Source of the DNA: [Bacillus] selenitireducens MLS10
GTDB taxonomy: Bacteria; Bacillota; Bacilli; Bacillales; Salisediminibacteriaceae
Length of the DNA stretch: 64,000 nt
Assembly: GCF_000093085.1 (NCBI RefSeq)
Contig: NC_014219.1
Span: 3,340,384-3,404,383 of the forward strand
Reading direction: 5' to 3'
The notes below the pieces were generated by a model that was given only the letters and a program-made list of their open reading frames with translations, was not told the origin of the DNA and did no database searches. Positions 1 to 9,057 of this stretch are shown here, one piece after another. The translations under genes were made by a program, and so were the position numbers. Each line of letters begins with the position of its first letter. Position 1 is the first letter of the stretch.

Positions 1-104
1 TTCTCATCAAAAAACACCGTATCCAAACTGTCTGAGTAAGGTGCGGCAAGGGCCGCCATGCCGAGGTGAAACGGTCCCACCCCGACGCCAATCAGATCAT
101 ACAT
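1..104 (-). CDS. FAD-dependent amine N-hydroxylase (SidA/IucD/PvdA family), 5' end only
   Basis: Only the first ~34 codons lie in the window; the gene runs off the left edge. The reverse strand reads MYDLIGVGVGPFHLGMAALA, the FAD-binding GxGxGP start typical of L-lysine N6- and L-ornithine N5-monooxygenases, which hydroxylate a side-chain amine for hydroxamate siderophores. The ATG at 104 is preferred because GGAG at 114-117 lies about 9 bases upstream; an in-frame ATG at 113 directly abuts that site. The gene follows the VanZ-family gene on the same strand after about 60 bases with no obvious hairpin between. The family call rests on the N-terminal motif alone, and the substrate cannot be told. 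Confidence 0.7.
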   Translation of the reverse strand, partial: MYDLIGVGVGPFHLGMAALAAPYSDSLDTVFFDE

Positions 105-163
105 CACGATCATCTCCTTCGTTTTCAGATGAACAGATTGTACCATAAATTCCGCATATTAGC

Positions 164-622
164 TCAAGAGCGATTTCTTTGCTTTCGCCAGCGCCAGATC
201 CGGTATACCAGCAAGTAGATCAGGATCCCTGTCATCGCCCCGAGGCTGTCAATCACCACGTCCATCACGTCACCGACACGGCCCGGGATAAACGTCTGGT
301 GATACTCATCCGTCGCCGCGTAAGCCGTGGCAATGAACCAGGCATAAACGGATGCCCGAAAGAGCGTCACCCGGCTTGCGAGAAGGGCATGCAGGACAAG
401 GACGCCGAGGATCAGGTAGACGAAGAAGTGGGCACTCTTTCGGATCAGGGTATGAAGAATACCGATCTCAAAATCGATCAGCGGCAAAGCCGTCAGTACC
501 GTATGGATCCAGCGCGTAATGCCGCCGCTTAATGCAGCCGATTCATCTCCTGGCTGATGGGAGAAAAAGAAGATCAGGCCCATCCAGAGAATCACAGCGA
601 GCCAGGAAAGTTTCTTATGCAT
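164..622 (-). CDS. VanZ family membrane protein
   Basis: A protein of about 152 residues with four predicted hydrophobic segments. The C-terminal half carries the VanZ-type signature: HFFVYLILG in a membrane helix, then DEYHQTFIPGR and GDVMDVVIDSLGA. VanZ-family proteins sit in the membrane of Gram-positive bacteria; the founding member gives low-level teicoplanin resistance, but most chromosomal members have no known role. It lies 26-40 bases downstream of murJ on the same strand and is probably co-transcribed with it. The start is ambiguous. An ATG at 634 directly abuts an AGAAAGG sequence, whereas the ATG at 622 has the longer spacing of 12 bases; 622 is chosen here. Confidence 0.8.
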   Translation of the reverse strand: MHKKLSWLAVILWMGLIFFFSHQPGDESAALSGGITRWIHTVLTALPLIDFEIGILHTLIRKSAHFFVYLILGVLVLHALLASRVTLFRASVYAWFIATAYAATDEYHQTFIPGRVGDVMDVVIDSLGAMTGILIYLLVYRIWRWRKQRNRS

Positions 623-660
623 GAGTAAGCGCATCCTTTCTGTTTATAAGCTTCCGTTCG

Positions 661-2313
661 TCAGTTCCGTCTGAACCGCGCAGGAATGAAGCGTTGGATC
701 CGAGATCCGAGTACCATTTCCGCAAGACCCGTCCGGATCGTCAATGCGAAATAGATGACAATCCCGATCACGACAGACACCGTCAGAACGAGCACGTAGT
801 CCATCTTCCCGTCCATACCGAGCATCGCCGCCATCGAGAATCTGACAACGACCACAGTGGCTGCCATCACCGCAGAGAAAATCGTAATCAAAAGGAGCCG
901 CTTCCAGACGGTCGCAAAGGCAAATCCGGCAAAATGCTCCACCGCCCATACCATGACCATGATCGCGAGGATATAGCCCGCCGCTGTCGCAAGGGGCGCG
1001 CCCACGGGGCCGAACCAGGTGATGAAGGGGATGTTCACGATCAACTTCGTGAGAATCCCGATCAAAAGTGCAAGTACCGCCACCTTCTGCCGGTTCAGTC
1101 CCTGCAGGAGGGCTGCCGTCACGGCAAAGACCGAGAAGAGGATCGCCACCGGGGCATAGAACTGCAGAATCGGTGCCCCGATTTGAATGTCTTCGATGGA
1201 GTACAGCGTTCCGTAGGCAGGCACGGCAAGGACCATAAGGCCGATAGCTGCCGGTACAGTGAAAAAGAAAATGATCTGGTAAATCTGAGTAATCTGCCCG
1301 TTCAGACGCGTGCGGTCACCGGTCGTAAAGGCCGCCGTCACCGTCGGGATGATTGTCAGTGACATGGCCGTTGCGATCGTGACGGGAATGAGGACGAGCT
1401 TATGCACGGCCTGGCTGTAAGCGCCGAAATACTGTTCAGCTTCCCGCTGGGTATATCCGCCCCCCATCATCGCCTCGTTAAACGTCAGAAGGTCAATCAT
1501 CTGATAGAGCGGGATCGCAAGACCAACGAGGGATATCGGTACCGCATAGGCAAGCAGTTCTTTGTAGATCGCAGGCAACGATTTTTGCGCCGGCTTCGTC
1601 CCATCCGGATTCATCGGCTGTTTCCCAATGTTTACATCGTTTAAATATCGGCCCGTCTTCCTAAAGAAGTACGTGAGAATCCCGAGGCTTCCCACAGCTC
1701 CGACGAAGGCGCCAAAGGTCGCAAACCCGACCGCTGTCCCGAGTTCCCCGCCCCAGACGTCAAGGATCAGCCACGTCAGAATCAGGATGAAGGCGATCCG
1801 GATGAGCTGTTCGACGACCTGCGAGATCGCTGTCGGTCCCATCATGTTAAAGCCCTGGAAGTAGCCGCGGATCGACGACATCACCGGGATGATGATGAGG
1901 GCGACACTGACCATGCGGATCGTAAAGACAGCGTCGGCGATGGAGTTCCCGTCAAGGTCATCCGGGTTCAGGAATTGTCTCGCGATCGGTTCGGCGAGCA
2001 TAAACAGGAGACTGAACGCGAGTATCCCCGTCACCGTCATGACAACGAGACCAGAGCGGAACAGGCGCCGGATCGTATCATAATCGCCGAGGGTATTGTA
2101 TTTGGAGACAAACTTCGAAATCGCAATCGGGATCCCCAGGGTCGACAGGCTCAGAAAGATCGTGTAAGGGGTGTAGCCGTATGTATAGAGAGCGAGCCCT
2201 TCGAGGCCGACGATGGCCTGGAAGGGGAAGATATAAATGATCCCGAGCATTTTCGAGGCAAAAATCGCGGCGGTCATAATCGCCGTACCGCGGATCAGCT
2301 GTTTATCGGACAT
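661..2313 (-). CDS. murJ: Lipid II flippase MurJ/YtgP-type (MOP superfamily polysaccharide transporter)
   Basis: A 550-residue polytopic membrane protein with about 14 hydrophobic segments, matching the length of Bacillus subtilis YtgP (MurJ). The N-terminus (KQLIRGTAIMTAAIFASKML, then GIIYIFPFQAIVG) and the early LSTLGIPIAISKFVSKYN segment are typical of the Gram-positive branch. The family moves lipid-linked peptidoglycan precursor across the cytoplasmic membrane during wall synthesis; SpoVB-type paralogues act in cortex synthesis, so paralogue assignment is not certain. The ATG at 2313 is chosen because AAAGGAG lies 9 bases upstream; an upstream in-frame start lacks such a site. The gene is divergent from the AraC regulator. 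Confidence 0.85.
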   Translation of the reverse strand: MSDKQLIRGTAIMTAAIFASKMLGIIYIFPFQAIVGLEGLALYTYGYTPYTIFLSLSTLGIPIAISKFVSKYNTLGDYDTIRRLFRSGLVVMTVTGILAFSLLFMLAEPIARQFLNPDDLDGNSIADAVFTIRMVSVALIIIPVMSSIRGYFQGFNMMGPTAISQVVEQLIRIAFILILTWLILDVWGGELGTAVGFATFGAFVGAVGSLGILTYFFRKTGRYLNDVNIGKQPMNPDGTKPAQKSLPAIYKELLAYAVPISLVGLAIPLYQMIDLLTFNEAMMGGGYTQREAEQYFGAYSQAVHKLVLIPVTIATAMSLTIIPTVTAAFTTGDRTRLNGQITQIYQIIFFFTVPAAIGLMVLAVPAYGTLYSIEDIQIGAPILQFYAPVAILFSVFAVTAALLQGLNRQKVAVLALLIGILTKLIVNIPFITWFGPVGAPLATAAGYILAIMVMVWAVEHFAGFAFATVWKRLLLITIFSAVMAATVVVVRFSMAAMLGMDGKMDYVLVLTVSVVIGIVIYFALTIRTGLAEMVLGSRIQRFIPARFRRN

Positions 2314-2402
2314 AGAACACGACTCCTTTTCTGCACACTGATAACCGTTCATGCTTAAACACCACTGTATTTTATCATAATTTTTGGACTTTGGTCCGCT
2401 TT

Positions 2403-2431
2403 CTGTAACTTATTAATCATTTTTGTATAAT
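2403..2431 (+). promoter_or_regulatory. Possible sigma-A promoter for the AraC regulator
   Basis: A TATAAT hexamer lies at 2426-2431 in the AT-rich gap between murJ and the regulator. The -35 position 17 bases upstream (CTGTAA) is poor, so the call rests mainly on the -10 element and the lack of other candidates. Confidence 0.35.
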
Positions 2432-2552
2432 TATGTAGTTGCTTTGATGGATTTTTATAAAACAGGCATAATTTTGCTACATTTTTGTTGTGAATCATCC
2501 GACAAAAGGAGTAAGATGGAATCAGGTTTATTATTGTTCGGAGGGAAGCTAT

Positions 2553-3770
2553 ATGCAACAGGAAATGTTACATCTTTTTTATTACACGACAGGAATACCG
2601 ATTCATTATCTCGCCCTTGACGGGCGGCCACTCGCAAGCATGCCGCACACCGTGAGCGATCCGCTCAACCGGATTGAAACCGTCAGCCGGCTCGCTTCAG
2701 AACGTGTCCCCGCTTTCCCGGACGGGGAAGCCCGTGCGATTGTCGATGATCTGCATCAGCACTACTACGGCCGCAGTGTCATGAAGAATGGCGTGCGCAC
2801 CGGGATCCTCCTGGTCGGTCCCACTCAAGTGCATGATATCACGAAAGACCGGTGGGATGCGCTTTTTTATCAAGGCGGATTTTCACTCAATGAAAAAGAT
2901 CTCATCCACAGGCAATATGAGAACACACCCAAAATGCCGTTCATCCAGATGAAGTATGTCAAGATGCTGCTCGAGCAGCTCGAGCGCCTCGATTACAGTC
3001 ATCTGACCGGTTTGTCTGAAGAAGACGAGGATTATTTCAACGTGCGCCGCACGATCAAAGGGGCCTTCACGGAGGAACCGGTGGATCACGCGCCGCTTGC
3101 CCTTGAGCAAGAGTTTCTCGATGCACTCGTCGCCGGCGACCGCTCGGTTCTTGAGCGGATTTCGGACTTTGACAAGTTCCCCGTGCCGCCAATCGGCAAC
3201 GGCAGCCCGGTCCGTGCGTATAAAAATGTTCTGATCAGCGGCGTTGCCGTCGCGATTCGGCGCATTGCCGAGGTGGGGATTGATTTCCGGGAGCTTCAGC
3301 ACTATTCGGATCGCTTTATTCTGAAAGTCGAACAGACCGAGGATATGGGCAGCCTCCTCAGGCTTTTCCAGCAGATGTTCCTTGATCTCTTTGACATGGT
3401 TGAGGAATACCGCCAGGAATCCTACTCCCAGTCGGTCCTGATCGGCATCCGCTATATCCGCAATCACCTCGACAGCAGCTTCCGCCTTGATAATGTCGCC
3501 AAAGAAGTCGGGTTAAACCCCCGCTACTTCGGGACCCTCTTCAAAGAAGAGACGGGCAAGACGATCCTGCAGTTTGTCACAGAAGAGCGGATCAGCCTCG
3601 CGAAGCGTCTCTTGCGGGACCGGCAAAACGATATCGCCGATGTGGCGAAGTACGTCGGTTTCTCAAGCCAGAGCCACTTCACCCAGGTGTTCCGAAAGAA
3701 AGTCGGCAAGACGCCGAAAGTGTATCAGGAGACCCATTCCTCCCACGTCGTCGAAGAGAACGGCGCCTGA
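2553..3770 (+). CDS. AraC/XylS family transcriptional regulator
   Basis: A 405-residue protein. The last ~100 residues form the two helix-turn-helix AraC DNA-binding domain: IRYIRNHLDSSFRLDNVA, NPRYFGTLFKEETGKTILQF and the second helix-turn-helix at DIADVAKYVGFSSQSHFTQV followed by FRKKVGKTP. The N-terminal ~300 residues are an effector or sensor region that I do not recognise as a named ligand domain. ATG 2553 is chosen over an earlier in-frame ATG (2490) because GGAGGG lies 7 bases upstream. It is a single-gene unit with its own terminator. The target genes cannot be deduced; the divergent murJ is not a typical AraC-regulated gene. Confidence 0.85.
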   Translation: MQQEMLHLFYYTTGIPIHYLALDGRPLASMPHTVSDPLNRIETVSRLASERVPAFPDGEARAIVDDLHQHYYGRSVMKNGVRTGILLVGPTQVHDITKDRWDALFYQGGFSLNEKDLIHRQYENTPKMPFIQMKYVKMLLEQLERLDYSHLTGLSEEDEDYFNVRRTIKGAFTEEPVDHAPLALEQEFLDALVAGDRSVLERISDFDKFPVPPIGNGSPVRAYKNVLISGVAVAIRRIAEVGIDFRELQHYSDRFILKVEQTEDMGSLLRLFQQMFLDLFDMVEEYRQESYSQSVLIGIRYIRNHLDSSFRLDNVAKEVGLNPRYFGTLFKEETGKTILQFVTEERISLAKRLLRDRQNDIADVAKYVGFSSQSHFTQVFRKKVGKTPKVYQETHSSHVVEENGA

Positions 3771-3790
3771 AACCTTGCATAATGATTAAC

Positions 3791-3826
3791 AGCGCGTGAC
3801 CGCAAGTCGGTCACGCGCTGTTTTTA
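3791..3826. terminator. Rho-independent terminator after the AraC regulator
   Basis: A perfect stem of 11-12 base pairs (AGCGCGTGACC with GGTCACGCGCT) with a 5-base loop is followed by TTTTT on the plus strand. It also lies at the 3' end of the convergent minus-strand gene. Confidence 0.85.
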
Positions 3827-4342
3827 TCATTTCTCCTTATACTGTTTATAATCAAAGGAGGAATTATAAAGCGCATATTTCGAAAACGGCTCAGGTTTCC
3901 GACGCTTTTTCTTATATAACAGCCAGTCATCATAGAGATTAAACAGCTTCCCGAAATAGTCCGCATCTTTAATAAGCTGATGCTGTTGCACAAACGGATT
4001 GTTCATGGCTGCAAAGAACCGGTAAGACAAAAACGAATCGATCATCTTAATCGTGAGCACTTTCCGGTCTACGAGATGCGCAATCGTCCCGAAGAAACTT
4101 AAGTATTCTGCAATCCGGACCACATCCTCCTCTGAGAAAGGATCCTCATCGCCTTCCTCAAAGGTTTCAAGCTTTGCATATACAGCCCTGATATTAGGAT
4201 TACCGGAAAACGTCGCATTCAGATTCATTATAAATTCGGCCTCTTTGATTTTTTGATTCTTCACGATCTGATAATAAATGACAACAACGCCGAGCAGTGC
4301 TAACGTTGACGAAATCACTTGGTATACATTAATCATATTCAT
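3827..4342 (-). CDS. Hypothetical protein with one N-terminal membrane segment
   Basis: About 171 residues. An N-terminal hydrophobic helix (VISSTLALLGVVVIYYQIV) is followed by a soluble, charged domain rich in aromatic residues. The pattern of one anchor helix then KNQKIKEAEFIMNLN resembles DUF4760-type proteins of unknown function, but I cannot confirm membership. The C-terminus is very basic and aromatic (LLYKKKRRKPEP, then DYKQYKEK). The start is uncertain: the ATG at 4342 has GGGAG about 13 bases upstream, and a longer frame reaches 4402. It is convergent with the AraC regulator, shares its terminator hairpin, and its role is unknown. Confidence 0.6.
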   Translation of the reverse strand: MNMINVYQVISSTLALLGVVVIYYQIVKNQKIKEAEFIMNLNATFSGNPNIRAVYAKLETFEEGDEDPFSEEDVVRIAEYLSFFGTIAHLVDRKVLTIKMIDSFLSYRFFAAMNNPFVQQHQLIKDADYFGKLFNLYDDWLLYKKKRRKPEPFSKYALYNSSFDYKQYKEK

Positions 4343-4523
4343 CGCATGCCGGGGTCTCCCTGACAGCCAGCCGGTATTTCTACCGGGTAACATATGTATC
4401 ATTTGGCTTCATGATTGGGAATCGCCCCATGCCCCCTCCTTCACTCACCGCTGTTTTTTCTTTATGTTCCTTACCATTGACCTGTCACACCCATTAATCA
4501 ACAGTATGGTGTCGGTTGCTATG

Positions 4524-4973
4524 TCAGCCCTCTAACTCATCGGTCATATAACGTTTCAGACCGACGCTTCCATCGGCTTCAAACCCGTTTTTCTGAAAAA
4601 GCGCCTGAGCGGCTTTGCTGTCTGACAGTGTAAGAACCATCAGTTTGCTGCACCGTTTCTCTTTGACCATGCTGTATGCGTAATCGTAGAGACTCTGACC
4701 AATCCCCAAGCCTCTTTTCTCAGAAGAAACGACAAAGTTCTCCATGACTCCATAGTTCAGATCGCCGAAGGCCCCGTTTGGACAGACATTTACTGTCAGT
4801 GTACCAACGATTCGTCCGTCCACTTCCGCAACGAGAAGATAATCACGTTCGCTTTCGGCAAGTGCCTGAATGCGCCCCGTCAACACCGGATAATCATCTT
4901 TAGGACTCAATAATGTATACAGTTCCTTTATCTGGCCCTCGTCCCCATCTTTCGCTTCCCTGATATGAACCAT
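4524..4973 (-). CDS. GNAT family N-acetyltransferase
   Basis: A 149-residue single-domain protein. It begins MVHIREAKDGDEGQIKELY, the usual first strand and helix of the GNAT fold, and carries the acetyl-CoA pyrophosphate-binding loop as EKRGLGIGQSLYDYA at about residues 88-102, followed by ALFQKNGFEA, the conserved C-terminal GNAT segment. The enzymes transfer an acetyl group to an amine of a small molecule or protein; the acceptor cannot be told. GGAGGG lies 9 bases before ATG 4973. It is flanked by non-coding gaps and is probably monocistronic. Confidence 0.85.
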   Translation of the reverse strand: MVHIREAKDGDEGQIKELYTLLSPKDDYPVLTGRIQALAESERDYLLVAEVDGRIVGTLTVNVCPNGAFGDLNYGVMENFVVSSEKRGLGIGQSLYDYAYSMVKEKRCSKLMVLTLSDSKAAQALFQKNGFEADGSVGLKRYMTDELEG

Positions 4974-5229
4974 CTGTTTCTTCCCTCCTTTTCTTCTGTT
5001 TCGTTCTTCGCCCGGATAAGAGACCTTGCGACCGCTTGCACTCCCGGACAGTTGACTTTGTCTCAGTATAGCTGAAATCCGGATTAGAAAAAAGAGGACA
5101 ACCGGATTGCCCCGCGGTCAACTTCTTCAATGTCTCCGATGCCCTTTCTGATAGCGGTTTACAGCATCCATTACCGGCAGTACGATAGATAGTGCCCCCC
5201 CACATCACCCGGAAAGGACTGCATCTGTC

Positions 5230-6177
5230 ATGGATATCACCGTCGTCTTTACATCCGTCACCGTAATGGGTGCGATCATTGCCATCGGCATGCTGTTTGC
5301 CGCGACAGTGACCGTCACTCCCGAACTAAAAAAAGCACTCATCCTGATCATTTTAAATATCGCGGTTCCGTCGATTGTTCTGAACGGTGTCTTCAATACT
5401 GATGTATCCGGCGGGCTGCTTCGTCAGGCACTCCTGATCTTTGGCATCTCCATCGTGTTTCACTTTGGGGCCCTTTTGTTTGCGTGGGTCTTGGCAGGGC
5501 TGTTCGGATTCCGGTCGGTTCTGGCGAAGAAACTGATCGTCCTCGCTGCCCTCGGCAATACCGGCTTCATCGGCATTCCCCTTGCGGCTACGATCTTCGG
5601 TCCCGTCGGCGGCCTCCTTGCCGCCGTCTTTGACGCAGCCCTTGATCTCGTGCTGTTCTCTGTCGTCATTGCCTTCTTGCAGTCCGGAAGTGCCGTTTCG
5701 ATCCGGAGCATGCTGAAGTCCCTGATCAATGCACCGCTCATCGCCGTCACGATCGGCCTCTCATCCGCTGCCGCGGGTGTGGAGCCGCCCGCATTCATCC
5801 GGCAGCTCACGGAACACCTCGCCGGGCTCGCTGCTCCCCTTGCCATGCTGTACATCGGTATGATGCTTCAAGGCGTGATCAGACAGACGGGCATTACCGC
5901 CTATCGGCAGATCTGGTTCCCGCTTACGATGCGCCTGTTGGCCATTCCGATGATCACGATGGCCGTCTTACTTCTGACACCACTCGACACAGAGATGAAG
6001 CATCTCGTCATCATCCTGTCTGCGATGCCGACGTTCACCCTGTCTGCGATCCTTTTTGCGAGATACTTGCCGGACCGCGACGAAAAGACAGCCATCATCA
6101 CCATTGCCTATTCAACGCTTCTCTCACTCATGACGATTCCTTTGATGGCCTGGATTGCATCCGGGATATTTGGCTGA
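5230..6177 (+). CDS. AEC (auxin efflux carrier) family transporter
   Basis: A 315-residue protein of about ten membrane helices. The pattern (VFTSVTVMGAIIAIGMLFA, LNIAVPSIVLNGVF, LAALGNTGFIGIPLAATIFG and the C-terminal SAMPTFTLSAILFARYL) is that of the AEC transporter family, whose members include bacterial malonate, malate and other organic-acid carriers. The GNTGFIGIP segment in helix 4 is a strong family marker. An AAAGG site sits 12 bases before ATG 5230. It is a single plus-strand gene ended by a strong bidirectional hairpin shared with the convergent radical SAM gene. The substrate is unknown. Confidence 0.85.
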   Translation: MDITVVFTSVTVMGAIIAIGMLFAATVTVTPELKKALILIILNIAVPSIVLNGVFNTDVSGGLLRQALLIFGISIVFHFGALLFAWVLAGLFGFRSVLAKKLIVLAALGNTGFIGIPLAATIFGPVGGLLAAVFDAALDLVLFSVVIAFLQSGSAVSIRSMLKSLINAPLIAVTIGLSSAAAGVEPPAFIRQLTEHLAGLAAPLAMLYIGMMLQGVIRQTGITAYRQIWFPLTMRLLAIPMITMAVLLLTPLDTEMKHLVIILSAMPTFTLSAILFARYLPDRDEKTAIITIAYSTLLSLMTIPLMAWIASGIFG

Positions 6178-6223
6178 CAGAAAGAATTGTATTAAAATAA
6201 AACGACCTCCATGATCACCATAA

Positions 6224-6265
6224 AAAACGGTTTTGGCCCTATGCAGACAGAGCCAAAACCGTTTT
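6224..6265. terminator. Bidirectional terminator between AEC transporter and radical SAM gene
   Basis: A perfect 14-bp stem (AAAACGGTTTTGGC with GCCAAAACCGTTTT) around a 14-base loop, with T-rich flanks on both strands, separates two convergent genes. Confidence 0.9.
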
Positions 6266-6277
6266 GTTTATTCGTTA

Positions 6278-7567
6278 TTAAATGGATGCTTCCCAAACAG
6301 GCACAATCGCCACTTCCCGGAACACCGTCCCCGTCGGGGACGCCTCCGCAACGGACGAGGACACACCGATCTCCACGCCCAGTTCCCGTTCCACCCTATC
6401 GATCAGATCCACATGGAAGGCCAGGTAGCCGAGCGCTTCGTCCTCTTCAAAGAAACCGCCCTGACTCTGAATCAAAGCCTTCACAGGCTCGCGGTCTTCT
6501 CCGAACACCTTCGCCGATTTGAGGAAGTAATCGTCCTCCGAGAAGCTTCGCACCGGGTCATCGGTAACGGCTTTGTTCTGCTGGTAGAGCTGACCGGTGT
6601 GCTTGTTCTCAAGTGAACAGTAGTGCACCCCCATCGAGAGCTTCTGCTCATCGGCAAACATAAGCAGTTCCTTACAGATTCGCTGGCTCTCTTCAATGGC
6701 GAGCCCGCCTGCGTACCAGTAGTTGTAGTACGTCTCAAAGGGCGGATACTTCAGTTTGAAGCCCCGCTCGATAAACGGCTGCGGATTCTGAATCGGAAAG
6801 CAGAACTCAAGGAGATTGATACCATCGACCCCGATGGCATCGAGCTTCAAAAGCAGATCCTTCATCTCGTCAAGGGTCCCGGGAATAACGGGCATCTCAA
6901 CGACGACCTTCGGGATGTAGGACTTGGCAAGCATCATGAGCGAAAACAGGGCATCATGCTGTTCAAAGGTCTCGTCCTGTTTCACGCTGAAGCGGATCTC
7001 GTCCAGATCTGCGAGATACAGCTCAGAGAGAATCGAACGGGTCAGAAGATCCCCGGCGGTGTAGAGCCGGGTATATGTCTTCGGACTCTCAGCGTTCACG
7101 AATCGGAAGAATGAAGCCGTCTGCCTCGGATGAAGCAGGGGCTCCCCGCCGGTGAGCGCAATGTGATCGAACGTCTTCCCGCGATCGAGCTCTTTTTTCA
7201 GCTCCATTTCCGGATCATTGTTTCGCACCTGAAACTCGGCGAAGTTCTCCTGGTTATGGTTGAAGCAAAAATAACACGATTTGTGGCATTTGAATGAAAT
7301 GAACGACGTATGGCTGTTTTCGCCTGTCTGGCAGGCCACACAGGCCGGGGAGATCCAGTTCAGATAATGACTCTTGTCCTGATTCCTCGAGACGATCGCT
7401 CCGGCGCCGGACAGCTTCGGCTCTGTCGAACGGCTGTCTGTGACAAACGGAATCCCCAGTGCCTCAATAGCCTGATCCGTCTGCCTGCGGATCTGTTCGT
7501 ACCTCTCTGTATAGTCACGGAACACCGGATTGGTGATGCGACGATCCTGTTCTGTCATCATCTTCAT
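6278..7567 (-). CDS. Radical SAM protein, last gene of the dms operon
   Basis: A 429-residue radical SAM enzyme. The cluster-binding motif CxxxCxxC is CHKSCYFC at about residues 94-101, followed by the usual GGEPLL glycine-rich motif (TGGEPLLHPR). A CVAC pair about 17 residues before the motif and more cysteines downstream could ligate an auxiliary cluster or metal. ATG 7567 has AAAGGGG 9 bases upstream. It follows dmsC after 29 bases on the same strand, so it is probably co-transcribed with torD-dmsABC. I do not recognise the specific family. The context suggests cofactor assembly, enzyme modification or peptide processing linked to the molybdoenzyme, but this is inference. Confidence 0.8.
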   Translation of the reverse strand: MKMMTEQDRRITNPVFRDYTERYEQIRRQTDQAIEALGIPFVTDSRSTEPKLSGAGAIVSRNQDKSHYLNWISPACVACQTGENSHTSFISFKCHKSCYFCFNHNQENFAEFQVRNNDPEMELKKELDRGKTFDHIALTGGEPLLHPRQTASFFRFVNAESPKTYTRLYTAGDLLTRSILSELYLADLDEIRFSVKQDETFEQHDALFSLMMLAKSYIPKVVVEMPVIPGTLDEMKDLLLKLDAIGVDGINLLEFCFPIQNPQPFIERGFKLKYPPFETYYNYWYAGGLAIEESQRICKELLMFADEQKLSMGVHYCSLENKHTGQLYQQNKAVTDDPVRSFSEDDYFLKSAKVFGEDREPVKALIQSQGGFFEEDEALGYLAFHVDLIDRVERELGVEIGVSSSVAEASPTGTVFREVAIVPVWEASI

Positions 7568-7596
7568 GCTGCATAACCCCTTTCGTATGGCTTTTT

Positions 7597-8469
7597 TTAG
7601 CCGATCATCATTGGAACGCCTGTTGCATAAAAGAGAAACCGGCCGAGCGTCTCACCTACGATCACCAGTGAAAAAGCGGCGTAAAAGAGCGCGTAATGCT
7701 TCGGCTGAATCTCTCGGTATTTAAAGAGTCCATACACCATCAGTCCGATCCCCGCCAGGGAGAATCCCCATCTGAGAATCATGGACAGAAGATGCTCAGA
7801 AGCGAACAAATCAAGGGACGCTGCCCCTGCGACTCCGGCAGTGGAGAGCCCGCTTAAGAACACCGGCACATAGGCGAGCTGAATCACGAGTACAATGCTC
7901 CCTGCGACGGCAAGCCCCTTTAACAAACGGTGCACCTGTGCGGTTTTCTCCTCACGGCTCCTCAGGATAATGACCACGGTGATGACCGCGCCAAAGAAGA
8001 CCGAAGTCCCGAAGAAACTGAGATACGTGTTGAAATCAGACCATGCCGGAATGATGGATGTGGCGTAAATACTCGCCATACTGACGATCGATCCGACACC
8101 GGCGAGTACCGTCAGCCAGCCAAACAGCTGACTCCACTTGTCCTTACGATCGAGAATCATGGCGACGAGCCACATGGCAAAAAACAGACCGGTAAGGAGG
8201 ATCTCCCGGCTGAGCCAGGACGAGCCCACATTCATTATCGAGCGGTACGCGCCAAACGGATCCCCGAGATGCAAGGCCGACAGGAGGATCCCGACGGCAA
8301 CGAGAGGCCCGGTCAAGAGTAGCCCAGGTTTCGTCAGGGCCTGCCGGACGCTCTGATCGAGCTTTGTCTGGCCGCGGATGATGACAACGAACAGGAATAT
8401 CCCCACCGCTGCCTGCATCATTAACGTAAACAGCAACAGCTGCCATTCTTCTGCAAGTACGTGTAACAT
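7597..8469 (-). CDS. dmsC: DMSO reductase membrane anchor subunit DmsC-like
   Basis: A 290-residue protein with about eight hydrophobic segments. It begins MLHVLAEEWQLLLFTLMMQ, and the segments ALHLGDPFGAYRSI and SSWLSREILLTGLF match the DmsC anchor family (PF04976 type). DmsC anchors the catalytic DmsAB dimer at the membrane and passes electrons from menaquinol to it. ATG 8469 is chosen because GGAGGGAG lies just upstream, rather than an upstream in-frame ATG at 8517 that overlaps dmsB. It is placed 22 bases after dmsB in the operon torD-dmsA-dmsB-dmsC-radical SAM. Confidence 0.88.
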   Translation of the reverse strand: MLHVLAEEWQLLLFTLMMQAAVGIFLFVVIIRGQTKLDQSVRQALTKPGLLLTGPLVAVGILLSALHLGDPFGAYRSIMNVGSSWLSREILLTGLFFAMWLVAMILDRKDKWSQLFGWLTVLAGVGSIVSMASIYATSIIPAWSDFNTYLSFFGTSVFFGAVITVVIILRSREEKTAQVHRLLKGLAVAGSIVLVIQLAYVPVFLSGLSTAGVAGAASLDLFASEHLLSMILRWGFSLAGIGLMVYGLFKYREIQPKHYALFYAAFSLVIVGETLGRFLFYATGVPMMIG

Positions 8470-8491
8470 GTTGATCTCCCTCCTTCTGCTC

Positions 8492-9043
8492 TTATTTCTC
8501 CGCCTCAGGAATGGCATCGACGATGACGTTCGGTGAGGTAATGCCCTCGTCTGCGAACACCTTCAGTTCCACACCTGAGCCGTATTTTGCCCGTAGATCT
8601 TCAATATCACCGAAATCGAGTGCGCGCATCACACAGGCATCGACGCAGGCCGGGTTCTTTCCTTCATCGACGAGCTCCACGCAGCCGTCACACTTTCCTG
8701 CTTTGCCTGTTTCTTCGTTATATTGCGGCCCTTCATACGGGCAGGACCATAAACACATCTTACAGCCGACGCATTTGTCGTCATCATGGACAACGAGCCC
8801 GTCTTCCGTGCGCTTAAAGATCGCGCCTGTCGGACAGTTCTCTGCGCACTTCGGTTCATCACAGTGGTTACAGCTGACCGAGAGGAAGAAGCCCCATGTA
8901 TCCGGAAAACGTCCGCCTTCAAATTCATACACACGCCGGTAGTTGACCCCGACTTTCAGATCGTTCACATCTTTGCAGGACACCGAACATACTTTACAGC
9001 CGGTACAGACGGTGGAATCAATATAAAATCCTTTTTGTCCCAT
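8492..9043 (-). CDS. dmsB: DmsB-like iron-sulfur electron transfer subunit
   Basis: A 183-residue ferredoxin-like subunit with four Cys clusters typical of the DmsB/NrfC family: CTGCKVCSVSC near the N-terminus, CNHCDEPKCAENCP, CVGCKMCLWSCP and CDGCVELVDEGKNPACVDAC. Such subunits carry four [4Fe-4S] clusters that relay electrons from the membrane anchor to the molybdenum subunit. GGAGGTGAG precedes ATG 9043 by about 6 bases. The gene lies 14 bases downstream of dmsA and 22 bases upstream of dmsC, so the three form one complex. Cluster count is read from the cysteine motifs. Confidence 0.92.
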   Translation of the reverse strand: MGQKGFYIDSTVCTGCKVCSVSCKDVNDLKVGVNYRRVYEFEGGRFPDTWGFFLSVSCNHCDEPKCAENCPTGAIFKRTEDGLVVHDDDKCVGCKMCLWSCPYEGPQYNEETGKAGKCDGCVELVDEGKNPACVDACVMRALDFGDIEDLRAKYGSGVELKVFADEGITSPNVIVDAIPEAEK

Positions 9044-9057
9044 GTTTGCTCACCTCC

